From: Plantago major
Lineage: Eukaryota; Streptophyta; Magnoliopsida; Lamiales; Plantaginaceae
DNA: 64,000 nucleotides
Reading direction: 5' to 3'
Assembly (NCBI GenBank): GCA_026545765.1
Contig: CM048840.1
Coordinates: 6,421,765-6,485,764, forward strand
Shown: in pieces, positions 43,702 through 55,599 of the stretch
How positions within the stretch are numbered: the stretch's first letter is position 1
Layout of the letters: each line of letters opens with the position of its first letter
Made by a program: the position numbers and the translations under genes
The notes under the pieces: generated by a model
Told to the model about the DNA's origin: nothing
The model's input: only the letters and a program-made list of their open reading frames with translations
The model's database searches: none

Positions 43702-45011
43702 AGAAGAGTATTGGCAGAGATGGTAATTTGATAATCCTGAAAGGAAATTTTTATTTATTTTTTGTTTTACTAATGTTTGGTTAGTTTAGGATTTGGACTT
43801 TGTAAGTAGCTTTTCTGTGTTTCATGCCCGTCGCTATTCGACATTGTTGTTTTAGCTCCTATGAGAGCCAGCAGCCTCTGTGAGGGGTTTACATTTTGCA
43901 TAACATATCTTCCTTTGCTATATGAATAGCTCAACTTATGAATTCCTTTGATTCCTGTTCTAGTTTAAGCTAGGTTGAATATGAATGGTTGAATGGTTGC
44001 TCTCTGTATTGACTTTTCTACCAGGATCACTTCTTGTTTAGACCGATATGAACAACTGTCTGGTAGGTTAGGATGTGGAAGATTTGTTGCTATACTTGTG
44101 CTACTCAAGTCTGATGATATCATAATAATCTGTGTTGATTTACTTGTCGTTTTGAACTGGTTTCGAAAGGGCAAGACGAGCTTAATCTGCTAACCCCTCG
44201 GAAATATGTCAGTTATGTTCACTTTGGCTCGTGTAACTTACCCAATCACCTGAAACATTGTACTTGAGTTTTTCATGTTAAATCCATTGTAGCTATAGGG
44301 CGGTTGGAAGTTGAAATAGATGGCATGGAGCATCCGTTCAAAGTTCATGTTGTAATGAAAGAAACTTGTGTACTGAAACCTGCTTGTCTTAACATGAGAC
44401 AATTAAATTTCAGCAGTTTGGTAGGCCAGTTCTTACTCAAGCTAGGATATAAGGTGTTAGGTTTTGTATATGTGTTCTGTTATACTTAACCATCTCCATG
44501 ATTATATGCACATGGATTGAATTTATCTAGGGTCTACCATGCTTATTATGTAAATTATGTAACATGCGAGTAAACCCGATTTCAGCCCTATGTGGTCCCA
44601 TTTGAAAGGACTCTTGTACTCCTTCGACTTCGCATTTTCTATTGGTCTATATTCGGGTATTAATATAAATGAATTGATTTCACATCCCAAGTTCCCGACT
44701 GGCCGACTATACTGAATTCCTTTTAGTATCCTTAATTTGGATTTTAACATAGTTTTTAACCGGCCCACAGATTATGAGAATTGGGTGGCCTGATGATGAC
44801 AAATTTTGCACTGGTGGAAAGTTGTTCGGCCTGCTTATGGTGGACTGACTATTTAATTTGTTATTGGGGCATGTAACTCAGCCCAAATATACTTCATTTA
44901 TAGCTTCTAAATTAGTTGCTTGACTTCTCTTTCTGTGTTTTTTACTTTTTCTTTTGTTTTGAAAAGCTCTTTCTGTGTTTCTGCTGAAAGCTAAACTTGA
45001 GACACTATTAT
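43702..45011 (+). other. 3' UTR of the desaturase and intergenic DNA
   Basis: The first 200 bases or so after the stop are T-rich, as in plant 3' UTRs, with no perfect AATAAA signal. Beyond ~44000 I see no supported gene; open stretches at 43993-44193 and 44304-44489 show no domain and no good coding character. Confidence 0.5.
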
Positions 45012-45198
45012 TGTAACGCCCCAATGTTTCAAGTCAAGTTTCAAACAGTTTAAAGGAATCGAAAATGTTACTCATACCAATAAAGTGCACCTTTCTTTTC
45101 GGGAATTCATCATGAAGAACTCCAGAGTTAAGCGTGTTTGCTCTGGAGACCTGCCCATAAGTAACCGCACCGGCCCATTAGTAGCCCGGGTGGTTACA
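45012..45198. mobile_element. Solo LTR of a TRIM-like element (187 bp)
   Basis: It runs from TGTAACGCCCCAATG to GGTGGTTACA and is flanked by a perfect 5-bp duplication ATTAT (45007-45011, 45199-45203). Size, TG...CA ends and the TGTAACGCCCC start fit small plant LTRs. No interior or second LTR remains. It resembles the LTRs at 32109-32654 in its terminal GTTACA, but I cannot claim the same family. Confidence 0.8.
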
Positions 45199-46688
45199 AT
45201 TATAGTATTATTGTTGCTGGCCATTATGTTTGATACCATGAGTAGCTGGTATCAGATTACCTAATCATTTTGATAAGATTGGCAGCAGCGTCATCCACTC
45301 ATCCTCCTCTGTATAAAGTTGATTAATGGCCTTCATAATGCAACTTTAAGTTGCAGGTAAATTGTTCTGAAAAGTTGGTTAAAAGAACTATGGCAAGATC
45401 AGGGTGAGAATTACAAACATTAATAGCAAATTAAGTTTTTGTTTGGGAGACAGCTTATTCTTCCTGTTAGCCTACAGTATGATGTATGTTCTGAAAAATC
45501 CTTCATCTATCGAATTCGAATAGAATTCTTAAAGGTGTGATAGTTGAACTCGCCACACTTGATTGGCTCTTATAAAGACATGTGATAGTTTTACTCAGCA
45601 TACTAGACCAACACCAGGATTTCCTAAGTGCTTCCTCTTGGAGGCGATGAGATTTGTTATGATTCAGATACATGTAGAAATAGTGTTGGTAGTTGACGAA
45701 TAATATAGAAAAAGTTAAAATATATTAAAATGTGAGTTAAATAAAGAGTGTTTAGATTTTTAATAAAGTCGGTAATGACAAAATGAGACAATTTATTTGG
45801 TTTATCATAATCCTTTGACAAACTCCTAACCAATTATTAAAATACTTAATATCTACACAATCAACAAAATCAATTAAAAAACAAATAGAAATTCAGGTAT
45901 ATTATTGTCACCTCCATTGAACCCACACACATGCCCTCTCCTCCAACACACAATTTCTAAATCAATTGCATTTACACCCTTTTTCAAGTATTCAAACAAA
46001 GACAAATTGAACATTCCAAAACAAATATAACTGTACAGTCAAATACAAACGGATCAAATGCAATTTGTAAGAAATATGCCAAACCAAACAAATATTAAGC
46101 GAAGTAAATATTGCTTTGCTCGCTAAAAGTTTGGCGTTTGGTTGCTATGGTTCAGTTTCACTGTATCAATGTCAAATGCGCATAAGCCTCTCTCCTCTAT
46201 GAAAGATAACTTCATCCACAACCCACAATATTTTTGAATAAATCCAACTTTACATTATTAAACACAAGATCCAACTTTACATCGATAGAAATAGCTGTCA
46301 TGCGTTTCTCTATTTGGTTTTGTAGAATTTAAAATGAAGAACACCCAGCACTAGGCATAAATGCAAAGCTAAGAAACACCCAGGCAAGGCAAGTAACACA
46401 TGAAAATGACCATAAATCCTAAAAAGGATGGCCCACCATCATCAACTACAGTTGTTGAGCAACCTTTCCATTTCCAGTGTACAGTGTGTCTGTGAAATCC
46501 CAAATAAATCGCCGAACGACGTCGCTTTCTCGCTCGCTCACAAAAATCCAACTTTTATTCCTTGCGTAGATTCAAATTCATCTCAACTGACTTAACTTAT
46601 TAACCACTCCATTTATTATCGCTTCATTATTCTCTGTAATTGATTTCGACATTCTGTGCATTGATGCTGCTTACAGCTGATTGAGTTT
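45199..46688. other. Intergenic and upstream region of the ABIL1-like gene
   Basis: No gene recognised. From about 46495 to 46688 the sequence becomes CT- and CG-richer (cgccgaacgacgtcgctttc), consistent with a promoter-proximal region and 5' UTR of the gene starting at 46689. No clear TATA box found. Confidence 0.45.
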
Positions 46689-49511
46689 ATGGAGGTGAAG
46701 AATCAGACCATGACGTTTGATGAGGCTTCCATGGAGAGAAGCAAGAGCTTCGTTACTGCCCTGCAGGTCAATTAATTAAATGTAGCTCATTTCATTGCTC
46801 TTTTTTTCAACTTCTTGCTTCTTCTCGATCAGATCTGCAGTGATGTTTGTGTTTGTATTTTCCTGGTTGACTTGTCGTTGACTTAATTCTGTGTGATTTT
46901 GGACTTTTTTGTTAATTGTGCTTCATCTCATTGGTGAATTGAGGATAAGTTTGTGCTTTAGTCGAATCAGTTTTTTCATGGTTGATTTCAATGATACAGT
47001 GGCATATAGGATATGCAGAAAGTTTTGTTTTTTTCTTGTTTTTTGTTTTAGTATGATTCTACTGTAGCACAGTGGCAGCAGCCACTAGTAATCTCTGATT
47101 GTGTGATGCTTGCATCGTACCAAGTATTCGTGGTAGATAATATTGCAGATAGATGTGGCCTTGCATTTGTTGTGCGGCCTTGATGATTGTTACGTTACAT
47201 TGTCAATTGATTAATGTGCTAGCGATTCGTGAACTTTCCCTGCTTCGTGAAAAATAAGACCATGGTGAAGAATGTGCTCTACTAAAATCAGTTCTTGATA
47301 ATTAAGTATGATCCCATTTGTTAAGGACAGTCTCAATTGTGGGAAGGAATATTGCCCACAAATGGAATGAAAAGTGTCCTGTGTGGTTGGTCTCTCTGCA
47401 GTTTCATTCAAATCTTCCATGTTTGATTAATAGTAGGAGATTCAGTCATGATTTACCATCGCAGTTTCAGTTTGAGTATATCTCTGTTGTTACTTTTTTT
47501 CTGTCTGATTTATACCAGTTTGTGATCAAGAATCTGTTTTTCGTATTACTGTATAGGAACTCAAGAACCTTAGACCGCAGCTCTATTCTGCGGCAGAGTA
47601 TTGTGAAAAGTCGTATCTTCAAAGTGAGCAGAAGCAAATGTAAGGCTTCTGCCAAAATATTCTCAGCAATGTGGTTTTTGCATTTGTCAGTAAATGTAAC
47701 TGGTGCCTATTGCACTGCTGAGTTCTATGATTTGCATTGATATACTTTTGTTCTGCTTCTCCATGTTCCCATTGAAAGACGAATTAAATACTTTCATCAG
47801 GGAGTTTTACTTGTGAATTGTCTTTAACTGCTAGGGTGCTCGACAATTTGAAAGATTATGCAGTACGAGCTCTAGTCAATGCTGTTGACCATCTTGGTAC
47901 TGTCGCTTACAAATTGAGTGATATTCTGGAGCAACAGACATCGGACATTTCGTCAATGGATCTGAAAGTTACATGTCTGAATCAGGTGATTTTCTTGTTA
48001 CCTACAGAAGGTTTTTGGATCATTGACACATATTGAGGCTGAAACATACATTTATATTGAAGCAACTTCTGACATGTCAAACATATACGGATAAAGAAGG
48101 TCTTAGGCAGCAGCAACTATTAGCCATTATCCCGAGGCATCACAAACATTATACTTTACCGAGTAAGATTAATCTTGCTTCTAAAATTGAGTATGTTCAA
48201 GTCTTTTGGAACCTCTCGTCTTATTCTTCTTTTGTTAAACTCAAGTTAGACTCTGTCAACAAGAAGGTGCATTTTAGCCCACATATACAGACGGATCCTA
48301 GGCAACAAGTGAGAGGACGTCTATACCCTTCAGGTAGCTAATTTCCCTCCACCTGAATATTGAAATTGACCTGCAAAATTATGTACCTAAATATACATGT
48401 ACAAATACGTATTCAGACAGAGCCATATGTGTGTTGAGACTTTAGATAGCTGCTCATGTTTCCCATTTGATACAGGCGCTCAAGCCGCAAAAACTCTCTC
48501 ATGGCATATGGCATCTGAAACGAAGTCGACCCTGAAAGGCTCTCCACGTGGTATCATGAGGTTAGTCCGGCATCCTTATAATGCAGCCCATGTTCTGCTT
48601 CAGTGGTTTGAGCAAAAACAAAGTTGTAATTGCCTTATTTTGCAGCACTGAGGACACAAAAACAAATGGAAGAGTAACAGGTCAATTCGCCCCATTAGGT
48701 ATGGAAATGTCCAAATTGTACTTATAGATGTGTTCACATTTCAGAAGTTCTCACTTTTGTCAGACTCACTGCATCTGGTAGATGGTGAAAACTACCAAAG
48801 GATGAAATCAACACCAGCTTCAAGAGTAGCTATGCAAACCCTGGGTGTCACAAGACGGGTATTTTCAGAATTTTCCTCTTGCATATTACCTATTTTTGTG
48901 CTGTTCATTCGTATAAGCTCACACAAGGAAACCATACACATTTTTTAACATGTTCCTAGTTTTGTGAATACTGGTACCTTGTAAGAGAGAAAGTTTGATC
49001 TTCCTCTTCGGGGGCTCAGTTACTTGTTCGATGTCAGTCTCTGGGATTGTTGAACTTTAAACATCAGTTAGTTGGAGAGTTTACCCAAGGATAAGCTTGT
49101 TGTTACCCACCTCCCAAATAAAAACCTGTGTTATTACATGAAGTCACAACACTGATGAAAAAGTAATGATCAGTTGAAGATCCTTTGTTGAGCTTGCATA
49201 AACATGCAGCAACTTGGAATACAATGAAAATTCAGTTTAATTCTTCAGCAGTCAGCACACATAATATAATTTCTACTATGTATCGTATTTGACTAGACTA
49301 TCGCTTGATGCAAAAATGAAAACCAATTAACCATAATGCTAATAATCTTCTTCTGCAGGAATCTCCGGACAACTCCAGACCCTTAAATCCATATAAATCA
49401 TTTGACAATCCAGTACAAAAAGAGATGATTCGGGCCCCTCTGCGAAGTAGGAGCATGCTATCAGGTTTCTTTGTGAAGCAAAAGACACCAAAGTTGAAGA
49501 CCAATGCGTGA
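46689..49511 (+). CDS. ABIL1: ABIL1-like protein, SCAR/WAVE complex subunit
   Basis: Nine coding exons join to 291 residues: 46689-46766, 47557-47639, 47835-47985, 48063-48162, 48250-48333, 48476-48560, 48646-48673, 48745-48858, 49359-49511. All introns are GT-AG, and the phases agree across each join. The protein starts MEVKNQTMTFDEASMERSKS and carries the Abi/ABIL core in its first ~110 residues (ALQELKNLRPQLYSAAEYCE; VLDNLKDYAVRALVNAVDHL; QLLTCQTYTDKEGLRQQQLL). It ends with the conserved GFFVKQKTPKLK tail. ABIL proteins belong to the SCAR/WAVE complex, which activates Arp2/3 actin nucleation; length fits (~300). The exon 7 donor (gtaaca) is the least certain; two other donors nearby break the phase. 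Confidence 0.9.
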
Positions 49512-50195
49512 AATCCTGTGGAAAGCATCAGTTAGTCTAATAAAGTCATCAGCAATCATACAATATTTGTCGTGATTATCTCTGTTCAAACTTTAATTAA
49601 GCGCCATGTCCATTCAATTACTTAGTCTCGTGTATCAAATAAATGTCGAATTTGTCAGCTAGCAGCGAGCAGAATAACAAACAGGTAGTGAGATAGAGAA
49701 GATGTTATGGATTTTCTTGTGCAGAAGATTGAATTTGAGGCTTCACCCTTGGTGTATTTTCCTTTATTTAATAGTCGCAATTTTCATTTCATATCCAATC
49801 TTTTATTAGACGATGAATGTGCTTACATCTTTCGAGGCTCTCCTACGTTTTTTAATCTCTACTCCACCTGGAATGATATTGGTGATATGATGTGAGGCAG
49901 GCAATTGTCCACCATCTAAGCAAGTGATTTTGACACTGTTAAACTGAGTTTCATATCGCCTTATACATTTGAAATGTAAACACCTGTTCAATTTAAGTGA
50001 GTTCACTCTGTATTACTCATACTGCTCACTTTTTCTCTGTACAAGCGGATTGCTTAAGCATACCACCAGGAACTTGGTTTACTTTTCAAATTAGCATTTC
50101 AAGATCCCCATCATTATTCTTATTGACATATCATCTGATCCAAGAAAACATATTTCTATTGATCTACAAGAATTATCATAACTTTTCATCAACAA
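49512..50195. other. 3' UTR of ABIL1-like gene and spacer to the tRNA
   Basis: AT-rich DNA after the ABIL1 stop. No further gene seen. The poly-T stretch expected after a Pol III gene is on the far side of the tRNA. Confidence 0.4.
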
Positions 50196-50266
50196 GCGTC
50201 TGTAGTCCAACGGTTAGGATAATTGCCTTCCAAGCAATAGACCCGGGTTCGACTCCCGGCAGACGC
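50196..50266 (+). tRNA. tRNA-Gly (anticodon UCC)
   Basis: 71 nt fold into a full cloverleaf: acceptor stem GCGTCTG pairs with CAGACGC, the anticodon arm is TTGCCTTCCAAGCAA with anticodon TCC, and the T arm is CCGGGTTCGACTCCCGG. The internal B box GGTTCGACTCC is perfect and the A box (TAGTCCAACGG) is good. A short T-run (cttttttg, 50272-50279) follows and can stop Pol III. There is no intron. It lies between the ABIL1-like and BAG6-like genes. Confidence 0.95.
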
Positions 50267-50271
50267 ACAGC

Positions 50272-50279
50272 TTTTTTGC
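50272..50279 (+). terminator. Pol III terminator of tRNA-Gly
   Basis: A run of six T residues begins 8 bases after the tRNA end, which suffices for Pol III termination. Confidence 0.7.
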
Positions 50280-50502
50280 AATCCTCAGTTTTTTTGCTTT
50301 TGCAACATTGTTTTGCCTCGATCTTTAAACCGGAAAACAACACAAAATCAGTAATAGAAGAACTTTTATTGCAGACAAAGATTACTTATTACATTACATG
50401 CACACATCTCAACAAAGTCCAACAACTACAGTGGATTTTTCATACATACACATACTATGCACTAACTGAACATCTCAAAAAACAACATTAGCATATCTGA
50501 CC

Positions 50503-53500
50503 TCACACTGTCACTCCATCAGTCCACTCCAGTGAACTTGATCTTTTTCCTTTATGAGGTTTAACCTTCACTCTCCTTCTCTTCGACAAGTTCTTCTCCA
50601 AGTCCTTCACTCTCCCAGAAAGATTCGAGATCACTCTTAGCTGCTCCTGACCCGATTTCACCAGTTTTTCCACCATGTCTCTCAGCCGTTCGTTCTCTTG
50701 CATCAATTTCTCATCCCTTTCAGCATTTACATGCCTGATTTGTCCGTAATCCGGATTCATTTCAACAGTCTGTCCACCCGTAGCTGCAAGCGACGTTATC
50801 TCTGGTGTATTATCTACCTCAGGAGCAAAGTTCACCTCGTTTTCAAGGAGCGAATGTCGCTTCTCAGCTTCAGTAGGTTGTTTCTCTTCTTCAATTTGTA
50901 CAACGCTGCAAGCATCACCTGTTGGTTCAGCAGAGCATTGATGAGAAACAACTATATCATCAACAAATTTCACCTCCTCTTCAAGTATATCAGCTGCTGC
51001 ATCAGTATCTGGAGACTCTTTGCTCGCATCTTCCTTCTGCATAGTTGACAACCCTTCTTGTGAGATGTCGTCGTATGCCTCCTCTCCTTTTGGATTCTCT
51101 ATGACAGGATGAAGATCTTCAGGAGACTCCACCATATCGGTGCACTCTGATGATTGAGCAAAGCATTTATCGGGCTCAAACTCGACATTTTCGGTTGCAT
51201 TCTCCACTTGATCAGCGGTAACAAATTCATCATGCAACTTCTTGTTCTCCATACTCTCATGCCCTCGATTTGTTTCCGTGACATGTGAGCTGATAATTTC
51301 GCCTAGTGGTACATCGTGATTGAACTCGGAGCTATTTTCTTCTGTTAGCCGTCCCTCTGGCTGATTTGCCTGCTCGAGTTCTCCTGCACCAGAAGGGCAT
51401 TGAGCATCAGACACTTCCTTAGGTAGCTCAGTCGCTTCATGCTGTGGCTCGTCACCATTAGCCAGAGAATCAATCATCTCCTCTGACGAGCTGTTGTGTT
51501 GTAAGGAGCATTCTTGTCCGAGCACTTGACCATCATCCCTGACAACGCTTGCTTCAGACTGGCTGACTAGTTCTTCTTCCAGATGCTTACAATGATTATC
51601 AGACACTTCCCTAGGTAGCTCACTCAAATCACATTGTGTTCCTACACCAATGGCCAAGGAATCAACCCTCCCATTTGATGACTTGTCTTGTAAAGAACAT
51701 TGGCTATCCTGTCTGAGCACTTGACCCCCATTATCCTCCTTGGCGACAATACTTGCTTCTGGTTGGCTGACTTGCTCTCCATCCACAAGCATCGATTCTA
51801 CAGCTGGCCTGTAATCTTCAACTATAAAACTTTCAGATATGACCTTGGGCTCTTCAGCAGATTGTTCTGATATTTCAGAACCCTCACAGGTTTTTCCATC
51901 AAGCAGACATGGCATCACCAATTCAGGTTGTGTTTCATTAATGATCTGAGAGGATATGTCGTCTCTTTTTCTAGAAGCAGTTACAGCACATTTTGCAGCC
52001 AGTTGCTGTTCTTCTGATGCTTTAGATTTCTCATTCATCATTGCATCTAGTTTCTCTTGGAGAGCGACGAGCTGCCTCACCACAGATTTTCTCACTTCCC
52101 TGATGCTCGGATGTAGTCCCTGGACATGAAGAAGGAATGTAAGCCAACCAAACACCTTCATATTTATAACTCTACATTAGAGCTCAAACACCTCACAGGG
52201 ATGTTTAGAAAAAGTTAATCATTCAGCATTAAAAAGCCACAAATATATGGCCCAGTTATCAGATGAACTTGATGATGCATTCAACTATAGAACATATCAA
52301 CCTAGAAGCAACAACAATCAGCATATAACGTTCATCTCTTCCTAATATAAGTCATCCCAATTCGTAGAACCAAAAGTAAAACAAAATCTCACTGTATAAA
52401 GAATCAGAATTTATTAGCCAAAACAAGAATTCTCTAAGCCAGCAAGCTAGCTCGTATTAATACCTGAATTGTGTCCAACTCCAGGAGAAGGCTCATTATT
52501 GTTTCTGCAATTATGGTCCTCTGCTTGTCATTCCCTTGGATATCCGAAGAAGACTCCATTGCCTGAATTGAAGCATTTACTTCAGTCATCTTCTCACACA
52601 CCCTGGCTATCTGCTTCAGCTTCTTCACAGGTTCCCACCTGCGAATAACAAATGCACGATATGCAGACTGAATAATGACAGCTGCTTGCTCCTCCGACAT
52701 TTCGGGTCTCCTTGGTTCCTTAACCTCATGTGCCACCATCTCTTTATCACTGGAAATTTCTCTCTCTTCCCCTCCAGACAAAAGAGTATCTTCTGGTCCT
52801 ACTGCTTGACCGGATTTGCTACAATCCATAGAAACTTTTCCTTTGTTGTGCTCCATCTCAATTTGCCTTTTGGAGTGCTTTTCTTGACAGGTACTCCCAT
52901 CAACAACTTTTATAGCTTTTGTTGTTCCCTTGCCTTCTTTGGACTCTTTGGTGGTTACTTGATCTGCCTCATGATTTGTTGAAGAAACGACCTTCCTTAC
53001 CCCATTAGAGAGCTGATCCAGCTTTCTTTTATTACGAGGGCTTGGAGAACGTGATTTCCCTTTTGTGTCTTTCCTCCTGGGTAACGGATCAACCCTTAGA
53101 CATACGGGAGGCAACTTTGGGGTTTTGGGTGGAGAAGGCGGCTTCCTCTTTGAATCTTCTTTAGTCAACTTCTCGCCAGTGTTATTAGCATCTTTGATCG
53201 AGGCATCCCTCCTGCCTTCTTTACTTTGGGAAATAACACTTTCTTCGTGCTGCTTTACTTCCTTCACGGGGATCTCTTTCACTGTAGGAATAGCATGTAC
53301 ACCAGTCTGTTGTCCAGAATCCTTCACTGGCTCTGAGCACGGTTTCAAGTTTGTTACATTCTTCACCTCAGGTTCCTTCACTGGCTCCAAGCATGGTTTA
53401 GAGTTTGTTACATTCTTCTCCTCAGGTACCTCCTTCCCCTTCTCCTCAGGCATATAAGGCATCCAAAACACAGGGAATGGGAGATGGCCCTTCCTATCCG

Positions 53501-54212
53501 GCTCATGATTACTCATCCTACTCTCTTGCTTCTCCTTTGGTGACCCCGGTTTGTTTGATTCAAACGGATACCGAGTAAACCAGGTACCTGGGTATTTTTC
53601 ATCAGTTTTCTGGACATTGTGTTGCTTAACATCCCGAGAACCATCTTTGGAATCATCCTTTTGGTGCTCATTATTGTTGTCACCAGAATTAATTGGAAGC
53701 CACATCAGAGGATAAGGAGAATTCTTAAACTTAAAAGCTGCCGCAGGAGCATCTTTATTCTGTTCTCTTTCAGGTTCCTCCTCCTCAATCTTTACCTTCT
53801 GTTCTTTCTGGCTGCACAAATGATTGGGACAACCACAACAATGGTGATCTCTCGGCATGTTCTTTTCATACATAAACTGTGGCTGTTCCATAACATAATA
53901 TGGAGGCATGTATTCACCTGGGAAAGGGGGATAACCTCCAGGAGCATAAGCTGGTGGAACGTGAGAATAAGGAGGCCTCCAAGAACAATGAGTAGGCAAA
54001 TGGCTATGGTTACAGCAACCATGGCATGGTACCGACTGGTTGGCATAGCCATAGTTGCTTCCCCAAGGCCAATGCTCATAGTTAACAGGAGGTCGGGTGG
54101 GAGGTATATACATATGAGGTGGAACAGCCTCAGATCTTGGATAATAGTTTGGCCTGTAATCCACGTGATCTGCGTTGTAAGGATATGGCATGTATCTGCT
54201 TACGCGATCCAT
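50503..54212 (-). CDS. BAG6: BAG6-like BAG-domain co-chaperone
   Basis: Two coding exons on the minus strand, 54212-52464 and 52119-50503, join in phase 0 (donor CAG|GTATTA, acceptor GTCCAG|GG) into 1121 residues. The N-terminus is rich in Pro, Tyr and His with a CHGCCNHSH/CCGCPNHLC Cys-His cluster. An IQ motif at ~511-530 (AAVIIQSAYRAFVIRRWEPV) binds calmodulin in the family, and a BAG domain follows (~531-610), split by the intron. The long acidic C-terminal half ends in a coiled coil and a basic stretch KRRRVKVKPHKGKR. IQ plus BAG in a ~1000-residue protein is the hallmark of plant BAG6 (Hsc70 co-chaperone, stress and defence). The frame seen at 52161-52120 is intronic. Confidence 0.9.
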
Positions 54213-55450
54213 TTTCGCTATTCCAGGAAAATCCTAGAAAATAGTGTGGATCCTGGCAAGTGGCAACAAATGCTGAGAGAGAACGGTATGCAAGAAATAT
54301 AAATCTAGGAGAAAATAGATGTAACCTGCAGTTGGAAAACATAAACCAGAATAATTGTTAGTTTGTCGCCATGACTAGGCCCTTGGTCTTGGGTCCAGGA
54401 GATCAAGATAAGTGGAGATACATATATAGAAGGAACAGTGCAAATTAAGTATTAACTTGATATTCATGTCCTCAACTGATATCCAAGATGCACCATAATC
54501 CATGCTAAACATGGAGGAGACACCATAAAGCACTGCATCCTAAATCAAACCATTGTCTGTTTCGTCTACCAAAAGTTATAAGGTATGCTGGTATAAACAT
54601 CATTCTTATCTGCATACTAGTAACTAGTGTACACAAATAACAGAACAACATCTTTAACATAAACCCAGAACAAGCTCCTCAAAAAAGATTTTACTGCTCC
54701 ACTAATCATTTATTTCCATTTCAAGTTCTTAAGTCGATAATCGTTTCACAAAAGAAGGCAAGCCTCAATTAGTAAAAGCACCAACACTTACGTATATCAG
54801 GCAAAAGAACACTTAAATACTTTTGCAGCCTAATTTCAAACAAAGAACTAGCAACTTCCAATCTGTCAGATGCTTTTATGATAGTATGAAGAGAACAATT
54901 GTACTGCTGAATCATCAGAAATTAGTCCATTTCGATTGCTCTACCTAAATAGAGAAGGGTAAAAGAATTCAAGGACAGCTCGATTTTCAACTCTATAGTA
55001 GTAAATCATAAGCCGAAACATCAAGCAGATGCTATCCTAGTTCAATAATCAATGACGGTCCGAAAATAAACTAACATAGACAATGATATTGTATATGCAA
55101 ATGCGCAATCACTAACGATAGACAATGATTAGAGCCAAAATCAATACAATATGCAAAATAAACAACCGATATGAGCTAACAACGAATAGTGAATCCGATC
55201 AGTACCTATAATTAACCCAATTCTGAGTAAAACACAAACGGGAGGGAAAAGCAATTAACCAAATGAAAAGGGGTAAATGACTTACAACTTACAAGTAGAA
55301 AATTCGACAAGATCCTTCCTTTCTTGACAATCCACAATCCAAATGAAGTGAGTTACCGGTGCAATAATAATCGGATCCACCAACCCAAAGGAGCTAAATC
55401 AAATTCGAAAGCTGTTTGTCTGCTGTGTGAGAGATTATCTGTTTGGAGAT
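54213..55450 (-). other. Probable 5' leader with intron for the BAG6-like gene
   Basis: A good acceptor (ccaactgcag, exon edge at 54325) lies upstream of the start and a possible donor (tgtaa|gttgta) near 55288. This suggests a ~960-bp leader intron between a first non-coding exon (about 55290-55450) and the start exon. No ORF on either strand is convincing here. Confidence 0.45.
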
Positions 55451-55477
55451 GATGAAGCTGGGTTTGAAGATAGCTCG

Positions 55478-55595
55478 TTTATATATGAGAGAGTGAGACC
55501 AAACTAGAAGAGAAACTGTCATGTTTCTACGGGCTTCCAGATATTTCCCGCGGCCTAACCTTGGAATTGTCTCGAAGAGTTCCATTCTATTTGCC
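55478..55595 (-). promoter_or_regulatory. Putative BAG6 core promoter: TATA box and heat-shock-like element
   Basis: Reading the minus strand, tATATAAA (55478-55485) follows a CTCACTCTCTC tract and sits ~30 bp upstream of the inferred leader start. About 90 bp further upstream, at 55571-55595, the minus strand reads AGAATGGAACTCTTCGAGAC, with two GAA and one TTC unit in imperfect phase. BAG6 is heat-induced in Arabidopsis through Hsf factors (established knowledge), so a heat-shock element is plausible; the spacing is not perfect. Confidence 0.4.
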
Positions 55596-55599
55596 ACGT

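Noticed and set aside
44304..44489. Short plus-strand open frame after the desaturase
   Set aside because: No ATG context, domain or splice partner of note; likely chance in the downstream intergenic DNA.
47318..47740. A 140-residue plus-strand open frame
   Set aside because: It spans an intron, exon 2 and the next intron of the ABIL1-like gene in a frame different from the gene.
53619..54302. A 227-residue plus-strand open frame
   Set aside because: It is antisense to the N-terminal exon of the BAG6-like gene, with His- and Arg-rich composition from reversed codons; no independent evidence.
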